A stretch of 14,776 bases of DNA from Desulfarculus sp. (GTDB lineage Bacteria > Desulfobacterota > Desulfarculia > Desulfarculales > Desulfarculaceae). The first letter of the stretch is position 1. Each line of letters begins with the position of its first letter. Of this stretch, positions 7,122-13,500 are shown one piece after another. The position numbers were made by a program, and so were the translations under genes. The stretch spans positions 1 through 14,776 of the forward strand of contig JAIWNN010000040.1 of NCBI GenBank assembly GCA_020216805.1, in the 5' to 3' direction. Below the pieces are notes generated by a model, which saw only the letters and a program-made list of their open reading frames with translations, had not been told where the DNA came from and did not search any database.

Positions 7122-7502
7122 TCACTCCAGGATTTCGAAGGCCGGGGTGGCGAATTCCTGCTCCGCCTGGTCCGGATCCGGGGCGTTGAGCAGCACCAGC
7201 TTGCGCAGGTGGCGGTAGGTCTCGGCGTCCATTGAGACAAAGTCGATGGCCGCGCCCTCGGGGGTGACCCGCACCACCCGGCCCTCCATGCGCAGCACCG
7301 GGGTGTCCTCCCCCTCCCCCGCCAGATGCACCACCAGCGAGCAGACCTGGCCTGGTTGCAAGGGCAGATCGCCCAGGACCGACAACCCCTTGTGGCTGAG
7401 GTCGCGGCTCTCCACGTCCATGATGCGGGCCCCCGTGGCCTGGATGTCCACCTGGGTGTGGAAATTGACCCGCGTGCGGCGACGGCGGTTGGCGTCAGTC
7501 AT
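7122..7502 (-). CDS. Single-domain PilZ protein (cyclic di-GMP receptor)
   Basis: 126 residues from the ATG at 7500-7502, chosen because GAGG lies 6 nt upstream (7509-7512); the ATG at 7514 lacks one. Both c-di-GMP signatures of the PilZ family are present: RxxxR as R7-R11 (within RRRRTR) and the (D/N)xSxxG motif as D34-L-S36-H-K-G39. The rest (GQVCSLVVHL, RMEGRVVRVTPEGAAIDF) fits the six-strand PilZ beta barrel, and the tail is short and acidic. No partner domain is fused, so it probably acts by binding another protein once c-di-GMP is bound, for example in motility or surface polysaccharide control. It is transcribed divergently from thi4 and followed by the aminotransferase gene, which has its own promoter. 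Confidence 0.87.
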   Translation of the reverse strand: MTDANRRRRTRVNFHTQVDIQATGARIMDVESRDLSHKGLSVLGDLPLQPGQVCSLVVHLAGEGEDTPVLRMEGRVVRVTPEGAAIDFVSMDAETYRHLRKLVLLNAPDPDQAEQEFATPAFEILE

Positions 7503-7508
7503 GGCGAA

Positions 7509-7512
7509 CCTC
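7509..7512 (-). promoter_or_regulatory. Shine-Dalgarno site deciding the pilZ start
   Basis: The minus strand reads GAGG, 6 nt before the ATG at 7500-7502. The upstream ATG (7512-7514) overlaps it and has no site of its own. Confidence 0.5.
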
Positions 7513-7542
7513 ATCGGTTGGCGATTGTCCGAATCTTTTTAG

Positions 7543-7571
7543 ACTATAGCAGGGACCCAAAACCGGCACAA
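7543..7571 (-). promoter_or_regulatory. Promoter for the PilZ gene
   Basis: The minus strand has TTGTGC (7566-7571), a 17-nt spacer and TATAGT (7543-7548). It lies divergent from the thi4 promoter, whose -35 begins at 7593. Confidence 0.6.
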
Positions 7572-7592
7572 TCATCTTGCCGGCGCCCATGG

Positions 7593-7622
7593 TTGACATC
7601 CCGGCCCGGCCTGGCATATGCT
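7593..7622 (+). promoter_or_regulatory. Promoter of the TPP riboswitch-thi4 transcript
   Basis: TTGACA (7593-7598), an 18-nt spacer and TATGCT (7617-7622). Transcription would start near 7629, about 13 nt before the TPP aptamer. Confidence 0.65.
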
Positions 7623-7641
7623 TGGGTCCAAATTCAGGCAT

Positions 7642-7732
7642 GCTGGGGGAGCCACAAACGGCTGAGAGTACGCCCGGTGGTCGGGTGTAGACCCCTTGAA
7701 CCTGTTGGGTAATTCCAGCGCAGGGAAGCAGC
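7642..7732 (+). ncRNA. TPP riboswitch (THI element)
   Basis: The conserved core is present in order: GGGGGAGCC, GGCTGAGAGTA (7660-7670), then CCTTGAACCTGTTGGGTAAT and CCAGCGCAGGGAAGC (7715-7729). The closing helix P1 can form from GCTG (7642-7645) and CAGC (7729-7732). It senses thiamin pyrophosphate and sits directly upstream of thi4, a thiamin-thiazole gene, as expected. Confidence 0.97.
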
Positions 7733-7824
7733 CGTCGCTCCTTTGGTCGGAGTTTCAAGGGGCCGGTTTCCCACGCGGAAGCCGGCCCCTAAGCCTTTGG
7801 CGGCCGGCGGAAGGGAGCAAGATC
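7733..7824 (+). promoter_or_regulatory. thi4 leader with probable anti-Shine-Dalgarno expression platform
   Basis: The segment GCTCCTTT (7737-7744), right after the aptamer, can pair over 8 bp (one G-U) with AAGGGAGC (7811-7818), the ribosome-binding site of thi4. It can instead fold locally, CTCC (7738-7741) with GGAG (7749-7752). Between them a 12-bp hairpin (7758-7769 with 7779-7790) brings the ends together. This hairpin has no U-tract, so translational control is more likely than termination. The pairing scheme is inference. Confidence 0.5.
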
Positions 7825-8607
7825 ATGCTGGACGAGGTCATCATCACCAGGGCCATCATCAACCGCTATCTGGAGAAGCTCAACGACCACCTGGAGGTCG
7901 ACGTGGCCATCGTGGGCGGCGGTCCGGCCGGCCTGGTGGCGGGCTACCACCTGGCCAAGGCCGGGTGCAAGACCGCCCTGTTCGAGCGCAAGCTCTCCAT
8001 CGGCGGCGGCATGTGGGGCGGCGGCATGATGATGAACGAGATCGTGGTCCAGGAGGAGGCCAAGCGTCTCCTGGACGAGGTGGGGGTGACCACCCGGGAG
8101 TTCCAGCCCGGTTACTACACCGCCGGCAGCGTGGAGTGCGTCAGCGCCCTGACCTTCGCGGCGGTCAAGGCCGGGCTGACGGTCTTCAACCTGGTCAGCG
8201 TGGAGGACGTGATGCTGCGCGACCAGCGGGTGGTGGGCCTGGTGATCAACTGGACCGCGGTGGAGATGGGCGGCCTGCACGTGGACCCCCTTACCATCCG
8301 GTCGCAATACACCATCGACGCCACCGGCCACGCGGCCGAGGTGGTCAACGTCATCGGCCGCAAGGTGGACGCGGAGCTGAACACCAAGACCGGCAAGTTC
8401 GTGGGCGAGCGCTCGCTCTGGGCCGAGGTGGCCGAGAACCACACCCTGGACAACACCCGCGAGGTCTTCCCCGGGGTCTACACCGCCGGCATGTGCAGCA
8501 ACGCCACCTTCGGCTCCTACCGCATGGGGCCGGTCTTCGGCGGGATGCTCTTGAGCGGCGAGAAGGCGGCCCAACTGGTGGGCCAGCGGCTGCGCGCCGG
8601 CGACTAG
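7825..8607 (+). CDS. thi4: Thi4-type thiazole synthase (sulfide-dependent ADP-thiazole synthase)
   Basis: 260 residues. The ATG at 7825 is chosen because GGGAG lies 7 nt upstream and the TPP riboswitch occupies the earlier in-frame region. The FAD/NAD-binding Rossmann motif is [21 protein letters not shown] from about residue 28, followed by [18 protein letters not shown], a Thi4 signature, and the C-terminal glycine-rich dinucleotide part [12 protein letters not shown]. Thi4 builds the thiazole of thiamin from NAD and glycine plus sulfur. Eukaryotic suicide Thi4 donates sulfur from a Cys; in the aligned segment here (MGGLHVDP) that position is His152, as in the methanogen enzymes that use free sulfide catalytically with Fe(II). 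This implies an anaerobic, sulfide-rich cytoplasm. A ribose-1,5-bisphosphate isomerase annotation is sometimes given to archaeal relatives but does not fit the TPP riboswitch. Confidence 0.93.
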   Translation: MLDEVIITRAIINRYLEKLNDHLEVDVAIVGGGPAGLVAGYHLAKAGCKTALFERKLSIGGGMWGGGMMMNEIVVQEEAKRLLDEVGVTTREFQPGYYTAGSVECVSALTFAAVKAGLTVFNLVSVEDVMLRDQRVVGLVINWTAVEMGGLHVDPLTIRSQYTIDATGHAAEVVNVIGRKVDAELNTKTGKFVGERSLWAEVAENHTLDNTREVFPGVYTAGMCSNATFGSYRMGPVFGGMLLSGEKAAQLVGQRLRAGD

Positions 8608-8627
8608 GCCTCGATCTCCCCCAAAGC

Positions 8628-8665
8628 AAGACCGCCCTCGCCCTGGCCGGCGGGGGCGGTCTTTT
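8628..8665 (+). terminator. Intrinsic terminator after thi4, probably shared with convergent glgC
   Basis: A 10-bp stem (8628-8637 with 8654-8663) ends in TTTT (8662-8665) on the plus strand. On the minus strand the same hairpin is followed by TTGCTTTG, so it may also stop glgC transcription, less strongly. Confidence 0.8.
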
Positions 8666-8689
8666 GATGCCCCTGATTGCCGGCGCGGC

Positions 8690-9967
8690 TCAGCTCCCGA
8701 AGAACCCCTTGGGGATCACGGTGATGCCGCGCTCGGTGACGGTGAAGCGCTTGCGGTCCTCCACCGGGTCGAAACCGATGCGGGTGTCGTCGGGGATGAA
8801 GTTGTGCTTGTCGATGATGGCCTTCTTGATCCGGCAGCGCCGCCCCACCACCACGTCGTCCAGGATCACGCTCTCGTCCACCTCGGCATAGGAGCGCACG
8901 ATCACGTTCACGCCCAGCACCGAGTTGCGCACCAGGCCGGAGATGATGCAGCCCAGGCTGACCAGGGAGTCCAGGGCCTTGCCGGCCCGGGGCGGGGTCT
9001 CGCGCTCGCCCTGGAAGACGAACTTGGCGGGTGGATATTGCTGCAGGTGGGTGCGGATGGGCCATAACTCCCCATAAAGGTTGAAGTACGGATCAACTCC
9101 GCACAAATCCATGTTGGCGTTCCAATAGGAGTCCAGGTTGCCCACGTCGCGCCAGTAGCCGCTGTCGCGGGTGCGCCCCTCGTGGACCCGCTCCCGCTTG
9201 CCGTCGGGCTGGGTGACATAGGTGAAGTCGCTGATGGCGTTCATGGCCCGGTAGGGATAGGCCTTGACCTGGTAGCGGCCCAACAGGCCGGGGATGATGT
9301 CGTGGCCGAAGTCGGTGCCGGTCGCCTCGTGGAGCACGTCGAGCATCACCTCCTTCTTGAACAGGTAGATGCCCATGCTGGCCAGGGTGCGCTCCGGATC
9401 GCCGGGCATGGGCGCGGGATCCTCCGGCTTTTCCTGGAATCCCTGGACGTTGAACTGGTCGTCCACCTCCAGCACGCCATAGGTCTTGGCCGCCAGACGG
9501 CGGTCCACCTCGATGACGCTGATGGAAACGTCGGCCCCGGTCTCCTCGTGATGCCGGCGGAAGCGGGCGTAATCCATCTTGTAGACGTGGTCGCCGCTCA
9601 GGATCAGGATGTGGCTCAAGAGGGGGTCGCGCTGGATCAGATAGGCGTTCTGGCGCACCGAGTCGGCGGTGCCCTTGTACCAGTGCTCGCCCAGGCGCAT
9701 CTGGGGGCTGACGATGCGCAGGTAGTGGCCCAGGTCGTAGGAGAAGATGTTCCATCCAGCCTCCAGGTGGTCCACCAGGGACTGGCTCTTGTACTGGGGC
9801 AGGACCATCAGCTTGTAGATGTTGCTGTTGATGCAGTTGCTGAGGGTGATGTCGATCAGGCGGTAGTGTCCGCCAAAGGGCACCGAGGGCTTGGAGCGGT
9901 CCAGGGTCAGCGGGCTCAGGCGCTCGCCCTTGCCACCCGCCATGATGATGGCCAGGATGTCCTTCAT
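8690..9967 (-). CDS. glgC: Glucose-1-phosphate adenylyltransferase (ADP-glucose pyrophosphorylase)
   Basis: 425 residues, close to E. coli GlgC (431). It makes ADP-glucose from ATP and glucose-1-phosphate, the committed step of bacterial glycogen synthesis, in the cytoplasm. The nucleotidyltransferase signature IMAGGKGERLSPLT is at residues 8-21, followed by SKPSVPFGG, YRLIDITLSNC, GTADSVRQN and SGDHVYKMDY. Later come FQEKPEDPAP and DVGNLDSYWNANMDL, and a left-handed beta-helix C-terminus (about residues 340-410: GVNVIVRSYAEVDESVILDD). The ATG overlaps the stop codon of the upstream membrane-protein gene by 4 nt (ATGA), so translation is likely coupled. It is the last gene of a three-gene leftward unit. 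No glgA or glgB is visible nearby. Confidence 0.96.
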   Translation of the reverse strand: MKDILAIIMAGGKGERLSPLTLDRSKPSVPFGGHYRLIDITLSNCINSNIYKLMVLPQYKSQSLVDHLEAGWNIFSYDLGHYLRIVSPQMRLGEHWYKGTADSVRQNAYLIQRDPLLSHILILSGDHVYKMDYARFRRHHEETGADVSISVIEVDRRLAAKTYGVLEVDDQFNVQGFQEKPEDPAPMPGDPERTLASMGIYLFKKEVMLDVLHEATGTDFGHDIIPGLLGRYQVKAYPYRAMNAISDFTYVTQPDGKRERVHEGRTRDSGYWRDVGNLDSYWNANMDLCGVDPYFNLYGELWPIRTHLQQYPPAKFVFQGERETPPRAGKALDSLVSLGCIISGLVRNSVLGVNVIVRSYAEVDESVILDDVVVGRRCRIKKAIIDKHNFIPDDTRIGFDPVEDRKRFTVTERGITVIPKGFFGS

Positions 9968-11139
9968 TGGCTTCGCTCTCCGGGCGACGGTTCAGGTCTC
10001 TCCTTATCGTAACCGATGGGAGCCGGGTTCGGTTGATTGGTTGCGCGGTTGTCGCAGAATTCCGGGGCCAGGAAGTAGCGTTGGTACACGTCCACCAGCG
10101 AGAGCAGCATGGCCAGCACCAGCGGCCCCAGGATCAGGCCCAAGAGGCCGAACAAGGCCAACCCCCCCAGCACGCTGAAAAAGGTGAGCAAGGGATGGAT
10201 GGCCCCCGCGCCACCCAGCAGCCGAGGGCGCAGGATGTTGTCGGACACGGTGCCGGTGACCAGGCACCAGAGCGCCACCCCCAGGGCCTGGCCCCAATGC
10301 CCCAGCACCAACAGGTAGATGCCGGCCGGCAGCCAGACCAAGGCCGTGCCCACGATGGGCACCACCGAGGCGAAGATCATCACCGTGCCCCAGAAGGGCG
10401 CGTTGGGCACCCCGAAGACCCAGAACCCCAGGCCGCAGCCCAGGCCCTGCAACAGGGCCAGGACCACGGTGCCCTTGAGGGTGGTCTGCAACGAGGCCAG
10501 GAAGTCGTCGCGGATGCGCTGGTTCAGCTCCTTGGGCAGGGGCGAGAGGGCCAGCAGGCTGTCGCCCATGCGATGGCCGTCCATGAACAGGTAAAAGGTC
10601 ACGAACAGGATCAGGGCGAAGTTGACCACTAGGTTGGTGAAGCCCTTCAACAAGCTGGCCAGGTTGGAGTAGAGCAGGTTGCTGACCTGGCGCACCCATT
10701 CGCCCACGTTCTTGATGATGTCGTTCTGGTCGAAGCCCAGGTGCTGCTTGGCCCAGTCCAGCCAGGGACCCAGGCTGCCCACCCCCTGGTCGAACAGCTT
10801 CTCCAGTTGCTCGCTGCTGAGTTGGTGGCTGACCAAGTTGTAGAGGTCAAGAGCCTGGCTGGTGATGACCCCGGCCATCAGGAACATGGGCAGCACCACG
10901 CTGATGCCGATGAACAGGCAGGACAGGGCCGAGGCCAGGGTCCGGCGGCCGCGCACCAGGCGCAACAGCAGTTCATAAAGAGGGCTGGCCACCACCACCA
11001 GCACCACCGCCAGAAAGATCGGCACCAGGTAGGGCTCCACCAAGCGGTAGGCCAGGTAGAGCACGAACAGAATGCAGGCGGCGAAGAACCACCGACTCCA
11101 GGTGGTGGAAAAGGTCAGGTCGCCTTTGGCGTCGGCCAT
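9964..11139 (-). CDS. AI-2E/PerM-family membrane transporter
   Basis: 391 residues from the ATG at 11137-11139, which has a GGGGG stretch about 5 nt upstream and lies 2 nt after the nitrilase stop codon. A longer in-frame version would run into the nitrilase gene and has a Gly/Pro-rich N-terminus that looks non-coding. The layout is the family's: two or three membrane spans near the N-terminus (about residues 15-85), a soluble middle part (about 90-170), then about five spans. The C-terminal signature is DNILRPRLLGG followed by HPLLTFFSVLGGLALFG and LLGLILGPL. The tail is hydrophilic. Members have been linked to autoinducer-2 export and to Na+/H+ antiport, so the substrate is not predictable. 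It sits between nitrilase and glgC with tight spacing, suggesting one transcript. Confidence 0.87.
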   Translation of the reverse strand: MADAKGDLTFSTTWSRWFFAACILFVLYLAYRLVEPYLVPIFLAVVLVVVASPLYELLLRLVRGRRTLASALSCLFIGISVVLPMFLMAGVITSQALDLYNLVSHQLSSEQLEKLFDQGVGSLGPWLDWAKQHLGFDQNDIIKNVGEWVRQVSNLLYSNLASLLKGFTNLVVNFALILFVTFYLFMDGHRMGDSLLALSPLPKELNQRIRDDFLASLQTTLKGTVVLALLQGLGCGLGFWVFGVPNAPFWGTVMIFASVVPIVGTALVWLPAGIYLLVLGHWGQALGVALWCLVTGTVSDNILRPRLLGGAGAIHPLLTFFSVLGGLALFGLLGLILGPLVLAMLLSLVDVYQRYFLAPEFCDNRATNQPNPAPIGYDKERPEPSPGERSQ

Positions 11140-11141
11140 GC

Positions 11142-11960
11142 CTACCCCCTGCTCCAGGCCGCTGGCAGCAGCCGGGCCAGTTGCGCGGTGTCCAGCCGCT
11201 GACGGATCTCCTCCCGGCGCTGGGGATCGATCTCGGCCACGGCCAGGCCCACCCCCTCGGGGCAGCGGGCCAGGACCTGGCCCCAGGGGTCCACGATCAT
11301 GGCCGAGCCAAAGCTGACCCGCTCCTGGCCGTGGTCGCCCCACTGGGCCCCGGCCAGCAGGTGGCACTGGTTGTCCAGGGCCCGGGCCTTGAGGAGCAAC
11401 TCCCAATGGTCACGGCCGGTGGCCAGGGTGAAGGCGCTGGGCGCGGCCAGGATCTCGGCGCCCTTGAGCCGCAGCCGGCGGTAGAGCTCCGGGAAGCGTA
11501 GGTCGAAGCAGATGCTCATCCCCAGCCGGCCCAGGGGGGTGTCGGCCAGGGCCAGGCGCCGGCCCGGGACCACCAGGCGCGATTCCAGCCAGGCCGGCTG
11601 GCCCGGCAGGGCCAGGTCGAAGAGATGGATCTTGCGGTAGACCGCCACCAGCCGGCCCTGATCGTCCAACAACGGCGAGGTGTTGTAGGTCTTCCCCCCC
11701 GGCCCCTTCTCGGCCAGGCTTCCCCCCACGATCCACAGACCCAGCCGCCGGGCCTGGTCGGCCAAAAAGGCCAGGGTGGGGCCGTTGAGGGGCTCGGGGT
11801 GGGGGTGGGGCTGACCCTCGGGCACCAGGCAGGCGAAATGCTCCGGCAGCACCGCCAGACGCGCGCCTTGGGACGCGGCCTGGGCCAAAAGCGACGCGGC
11901 CTGTTCCAGGTTGGCGGCGCGGTCGCGCCCGGAGTTCATCTGCAGCACCGCGGCTTTCAT
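11142..11960 (-). CDS. Nitrilase-superfamily carbon-nitrogen hydrolase (Nit/omega-amidase-like)
   Basis: 272 residues from ATG 11958-11960 (MKAAVLQMNSG, the usual family N-terminus). The catalytic triad is complete: Glu40 in AVLPEHF, Lys110 in YRKIHLFD, Cys151 in MSICFDLRFPELYR. The YRKIHLFD and CFDLRFPEL contexts resemble the Nit1/Nit2 amidase branch (deaminated glutathione amidase or omega-amidase), which cleaves side-chain amides from small metabolites; this sub-branch is inference. A perfect TATAAT lies only 7 nt before this ATG, so the start at 11969 would fall inside the -10 box and the mRNA is probably leaderless. It is the first gene of the nitrilase-PerM-glgC unit. No Shine-Dalgarno site precedes the ATG. 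Confidence 0.9.
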   Translation of the reverse strand: MKAAVLQMNSGRDRAANLEQAASLLAQAASQGARLAVLPEHFACLVPEGQPHPHPEPLNGPTLAFLADQARRLGLWIVGGSLAEKGPGGKTYNTSPLLDDQGRLVAVYRKIHLFDLALPGQPAWLESRLVVPGRRLALADTPLGRLGMSICFDLRFPELYRRLRLKGAEILAAPSAFTLATGRDHWELLLKARALDNQCHLLAGAQWGDHGQERVSFGSAMIVDPWGQVLARCPEGVGLAVAEIDPQRREEIRQRLDTAQLARLLPAAWSRG

Positions 11961-11967
11961 GGCGCCC

Positions 11968-11997
11968 ATTATAGGGCCAAAACCGGCCGCCGCCCAA
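11968..11997 (-). promoter_or_regulatory. Promoter for the nitrilase-PerM-glgC operon
   Basis: The minus strand has TTGGGC (11992-11997), an 18-nt spacer and a perfect TATAAT (11968-11973). The expected start point, about 7 nt downstream, falls at 11960-11961, on or next to the A of the nitrilase ATG. Confidence 0.6.
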
Positions 11998-12020
11998 GTC
12001 CAAAGCCGGCCCCGACGCGG

Positions 12021-12049
12021 TTGCCCCCGGCAGGGGCCTGTGTTAGCAT
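12021..12049 (+). promoter_or_regulatory. Candidate promoter for the GAF-HisKA gene
   Basis: TTGCCC (12021-12026), a 17-nt spacer and TAGCAT (12044-12049), divergent from the nitrilase promoter. Both boxes match the consensus only partly. Confidence 0.4.
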
Positions 12050-12110
12050 GGCTAGGCTCGGGCCAAGGCCCGAAGGTGGGGATTGCCTTGATCCCAGGCG
12101 GGGTGGTCGG

Positions 12111-12962
12111 ATGCTCTCCAGTCAAGAAGTGGCCGAGCTGTTGGAGCTGGCCCGGCGCAACGAGGAGATCCAGCACCGCTTGGACGAGGTGGAGGAGTTC
12201 CTCCTGGCCCACCACGATCTGGCCGGACTGCTGCGCCACCTTTGCCGCAAGATCGCCCAAGTCTACCAGCTGGAAATGGCGACCCTGGTCCTGGACGCCG
12301 AGCAGCCACGGTTGCGCCAGACCCTGGAGGGCTACCCGGCCTGCGACCTTCCGCAGGGGGTCTTCACCCAGCCGCGCAAGGAGTTGCGCCTGCTGCTGGG
12401 CGACCTGGAGCGTCCCTTCCTCAGCAACCGCCCCACTCCCGAACTGCGTCAGTGCTTCTTCCCCGGCGCCACCTTCCTGGGCTCCCTGGCGGTGATGCCG
12501 CTCTGGGTGCGGGGCGAGTTCCTGGGCTGCCTGAACCTGGGCTCGGAGTCCATGCAACGCTATCAGCCCGGCCTGGAAACCCATTTTCTGGAGCGCCTGG
12601 GACGCAAGACCGCCGCCGGCCTGGACGCCGCCCTCATTTTGGAGCAGGCCCGGGGCCTGGAGCGGCGCGAGGCCGCGGTGGAGATGGCCGGGGCGGCCTG
12701 CCACGAGCTGGCCCAACCCCTGACCACCCTCACCCTGCAGATCGAGGTGCTCCTGCGGGCGATGCCGGCCAGCGACCCCCTGAGCGAAAAGCTGCGCGCG
12801 GTGTTGGCCAACGCCGAGCGCCTGGGCGAGCAGGTCCAGCGCATCGGCCAGGTCAAGAACTACGTCACCCGGCCCTACGCTCAGGGCCTGCGCATCATCG
12901 ACATGGAGGCCGCCTGCGACCCGCCGGGTCAAAACCTTCGCGCCGAGGAGGAGTTGGCATGA
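12111..12962 (+). CDS. GAF-domain protein with a HisKA phosphoacceptor helix but no ATPase domain
   Basis: 283 residues from ATG 12111; a weak G-rich site precedes it. An N-terminal coiled segment (EVAELLELARRNEEIQHRLD) leads into a GAF-like/DUF484-like domain (about residues 20-170), with features such as LAVMPLWVRGEFLGCLNLGS. Then comes a helix with a typical H-box, AACHELAQPLTTLTLQIEVL, with candidate phosphoacceptor His198 and a second helix to about residue 250. Only 85 residues follow His198, too few for a HATPase domain; N, G1 and G2 boxes are absent, and the next gene begins at the stop codon, leaving no room for a remnant. It may be a phosphotransfer or dimerising sensor that uses another protein's kinase activity, or a decayed kinase. 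The stop overlaps the HIT gene start by 4 nt (ATGA), so the two are probably co-translated. Confidence 0.8.
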   Translation: MLSSQEVAELLELARRNEEIQHRLDEVEEFLLAHHDLAGLLRHLCRKIAQVYQLEMATLVLDAEQPRLRQTLEGYPACDLPQGVFTQPRKELRLLLGDLERPFLSNRPTPELRQCFFPGATFLGSLAVMPLWVRGEFLGCLNLGSESMQRYQPGLETHFLERLGRKTAAGLDAALILEQARGLERREAAVEMAGAACHELAQPLTTLTLQIEVLLRAMPASDPLSEKLRAVLANAERLGEQVQRIGQVKNYVTRPYAQGLRIIDMEAACDPPGQNLRAEEELA

Positions 12963-13378
12963 GCGAAGACTGCATCTTCTGCCAAATCGTGAACAAGAAG
13001 ATCCCCGCCTTCCGCATCTACGAGGACGAGCGCAGCCTGGCCATCGCCGACATCAACCCCGTGACCGAGGGGCACGTGTTGGTGCTGCCCAAGAACCACG
13101 CCGCCACCCTGATGGAGCTGACCCCGGGCGACATCGCGGCGGTGCACCAGGCCAGCCAGAAGGTGGCCCAGGCCCTGATGAAGTCGCTGAAACCGGGTGG
13201 AATCGCGGTGTTGCAGCTCAACGGGGCCGCCGCCGGCCAGGTGGTGATGCACTATCACATCCACCTGATTCCCCGCAACCCGCCCAAAGACAATATCAAA
13301 TTTCTGAACTGGGAGATCAAGCCCGGGGACATGAAGGCCATCGAAAAGACCGCCGCCAAGATCAAGGAGGCCTTCTAG
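12959..13378 (+). CDS. HIT-family (histidine triad) nucleotide hydrolase
   Basis: 139 residues. The histidine triad is H98-Y-H100-I-H102 (MHYHIHLIPR), and the N-terminal CIFCQIVNKKIPAFRIYEDE is the usual start of HinT/Hit-like proteins, with the CxxC often seen in the metal-binding subgroup. These cytoplasmic enzymes hydrolyse nucleoside phosphoramidates or dinucleoside polyphosphates via a covalent nucleotidyl-His intermediate; the natural substrate is unknown here. GGAGG lies 7 nt before the ATG (within the end of the preceding gene). The 4-nt overlap with the GAF-HisKA gene suggests a two-gene unit. Confidence 0.92.
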   Translation: MSEDCIFCQIVNKKIPAFRIYEDERSLAIADINPVTEGHVLVLPKNHAATLMELTPGDIAAVHQASQKVAQALMKSLKPGGIAVLQLNGAAAGQVVMHYHIHLIPRNPPKDNIKFLNWEIKPGDMKAIEKTAAKIKEAF

Positions 13379-13398
13379 CCGGCCGCACCTGGCCGACA

Positions 13399-13427
13399 TT
13401 GACACCCTCCGGCGGGTTGGGTACAGT
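13399..13427 (+). promoter_or_regulatory. Strong promoter for fabD
   Basis: TTGACA (13399-13404), a 17-nt spacer and TACAGT (13422-13427). The start point would be near 13434, giving a leader of about 67 nt that contains the hairpin at 13452-13482. Confidence 0.7.
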
Positions 13428-13451
13428 AATTCCCTTAGGTTGCGCCTATTC

Positions 13452-13482
13452 CCCCCTGCTGCCTCGACGGGGCGGCAGGGGG
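13452..13482 (+). promoter_or_regulatory. Leader hairpin between the fabD promoter and start codon
   Basis: A 12-bp stem (13452-13463 with 13471-13482, one G-U pair, 7-nt loop) is followed by only TTT and then the ribosome-binding region (GAGGAA, 13491-13496). The U-tract is short, so it may be an attenuator, an mRNA stabiliser or a protein-binding site. It cannot be the terminator of the HIT gene alone, because it lies downstream of the fabD promoter. Confidence 0.5.
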
Positions 13483-13500
13483 TTTGATGAGAGGAACGGC

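Noticed and set aside
7758..7790. Hairpin in the thi4 leader as an intrinsic terminator
   Set aside because: The stem is strong but no U-tract follows (AAGCCTTTGG); treated as part of a translational expression platform.
7696..7824. Longer N-terminus for Thi4 starting at 7696
   Set aside because: It would begin inside the TPP riboswitch and the sequence has no Thi4 similarity; the Shine-Dalgarno site supports 7825.
11140..11406. N-terminal extension of the PerM frame
   Set aside because: Gly/Pro/Arg-rich sequence within the nitrilase coding region; the ATG at 11139 with its G-rich site fits the family length.
11961..12932. N-terminal extension of the nitrilase frame on the minus strand
   Set aside because: It overlaps the whole GAF-HisKA gene and would lie upstream of the TATAAT box; the family N-terminus begins at 11960.
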